This document shows, piece after piece, positions 5,671-5,692 of a stretch of DNA of 5,692 nucleotides. The position numbers and the translations under genes are program-made. Under the pieces are notes generated by a model that had not been told where the DNA came from, searched no databases, and saw nothing but the letters and a program-made list of their open reading frames with translations. The stretch comes from Draconibacterium orientale (GTDB lineage: Bacteria > Bacteroidota > Bacteroidia > Bacteroidales > UBA1556). Location: assembly GCA_022736595.1 (NCBI GenBank), contig DZDC01000133.1, positions 1 to 5,692 of the forward strand. The letters are read 5' to 3'. The number at the start of each line of letters is the position of its first letter. The stretch's first letter is position 1.

Positions 5671-5692
5671 TTATCAGTTAAATAATCAAATT

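Overview
The window looks like a piece of an AT-rich Bacteroidetes (Bacteroidota) chromosome. Three things point there. The single large gene ends in a type IX secretion (T9SS, Por) type A sorting domain, a system confined to this phylum. A Bacteroidetes-type -7 promoter box (TAnnTTTG) lies just upstream of it. The leader has no Shine-Dalgarno sequence. The genus cannot be named from this window.

Layout. Positions 1-552 are non-coding as far as I can see. They hold a G+C-richer patch of short inverted repeats (about 139-292) resembling dispersed intergenic repeats of Bacteroidetes, then an AT-rich stretch, then a candidate promoter at 521-528. Positions 553-5136 are one intact 1527-residue gene for a secreted, multidomain surface or extracellular protein. 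Its parts, in order, are a signal peptide, two tandem copies of an unnamed domain of about 190 residues, an SbsA/Big_5-like Ig domain, a lamin-tail-like module, a second Ig-like module, a Calx-beta-like domain, a choice-of-anchor I domain (probable beta-propeller), and the T9SS C-terminal domain. An intrinsic terminator follows at 5157-5196.

Positions 5197-5637 contain no convincing gene but are rich in structure: a small G+C-rich island, long A/T homopolymers, and four consecutive, sequence-unrelated hairpins between 5374 and 5517. Parts of this array could fold in mutually exclusive ways. A second, probably bidirectional terminator hairpin sits at 5640-5669, close to the right edge. It may close a leftward gene lying outside the window.

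How it works together. The gene appears to be transcribed alone, with its own promoter and terminator and long spacers on both sides. The product would cross the inner membrane by Sec, cross the outer membrane by T9SS, and be released or attached to the cell surface. Its substrate or partner is not evident. I see no defence system, CRISPR array, transposase, tRNA or rRNA. The points most worth a second look are the duplicated N-terminal domain and the downstream hairpin cluster.
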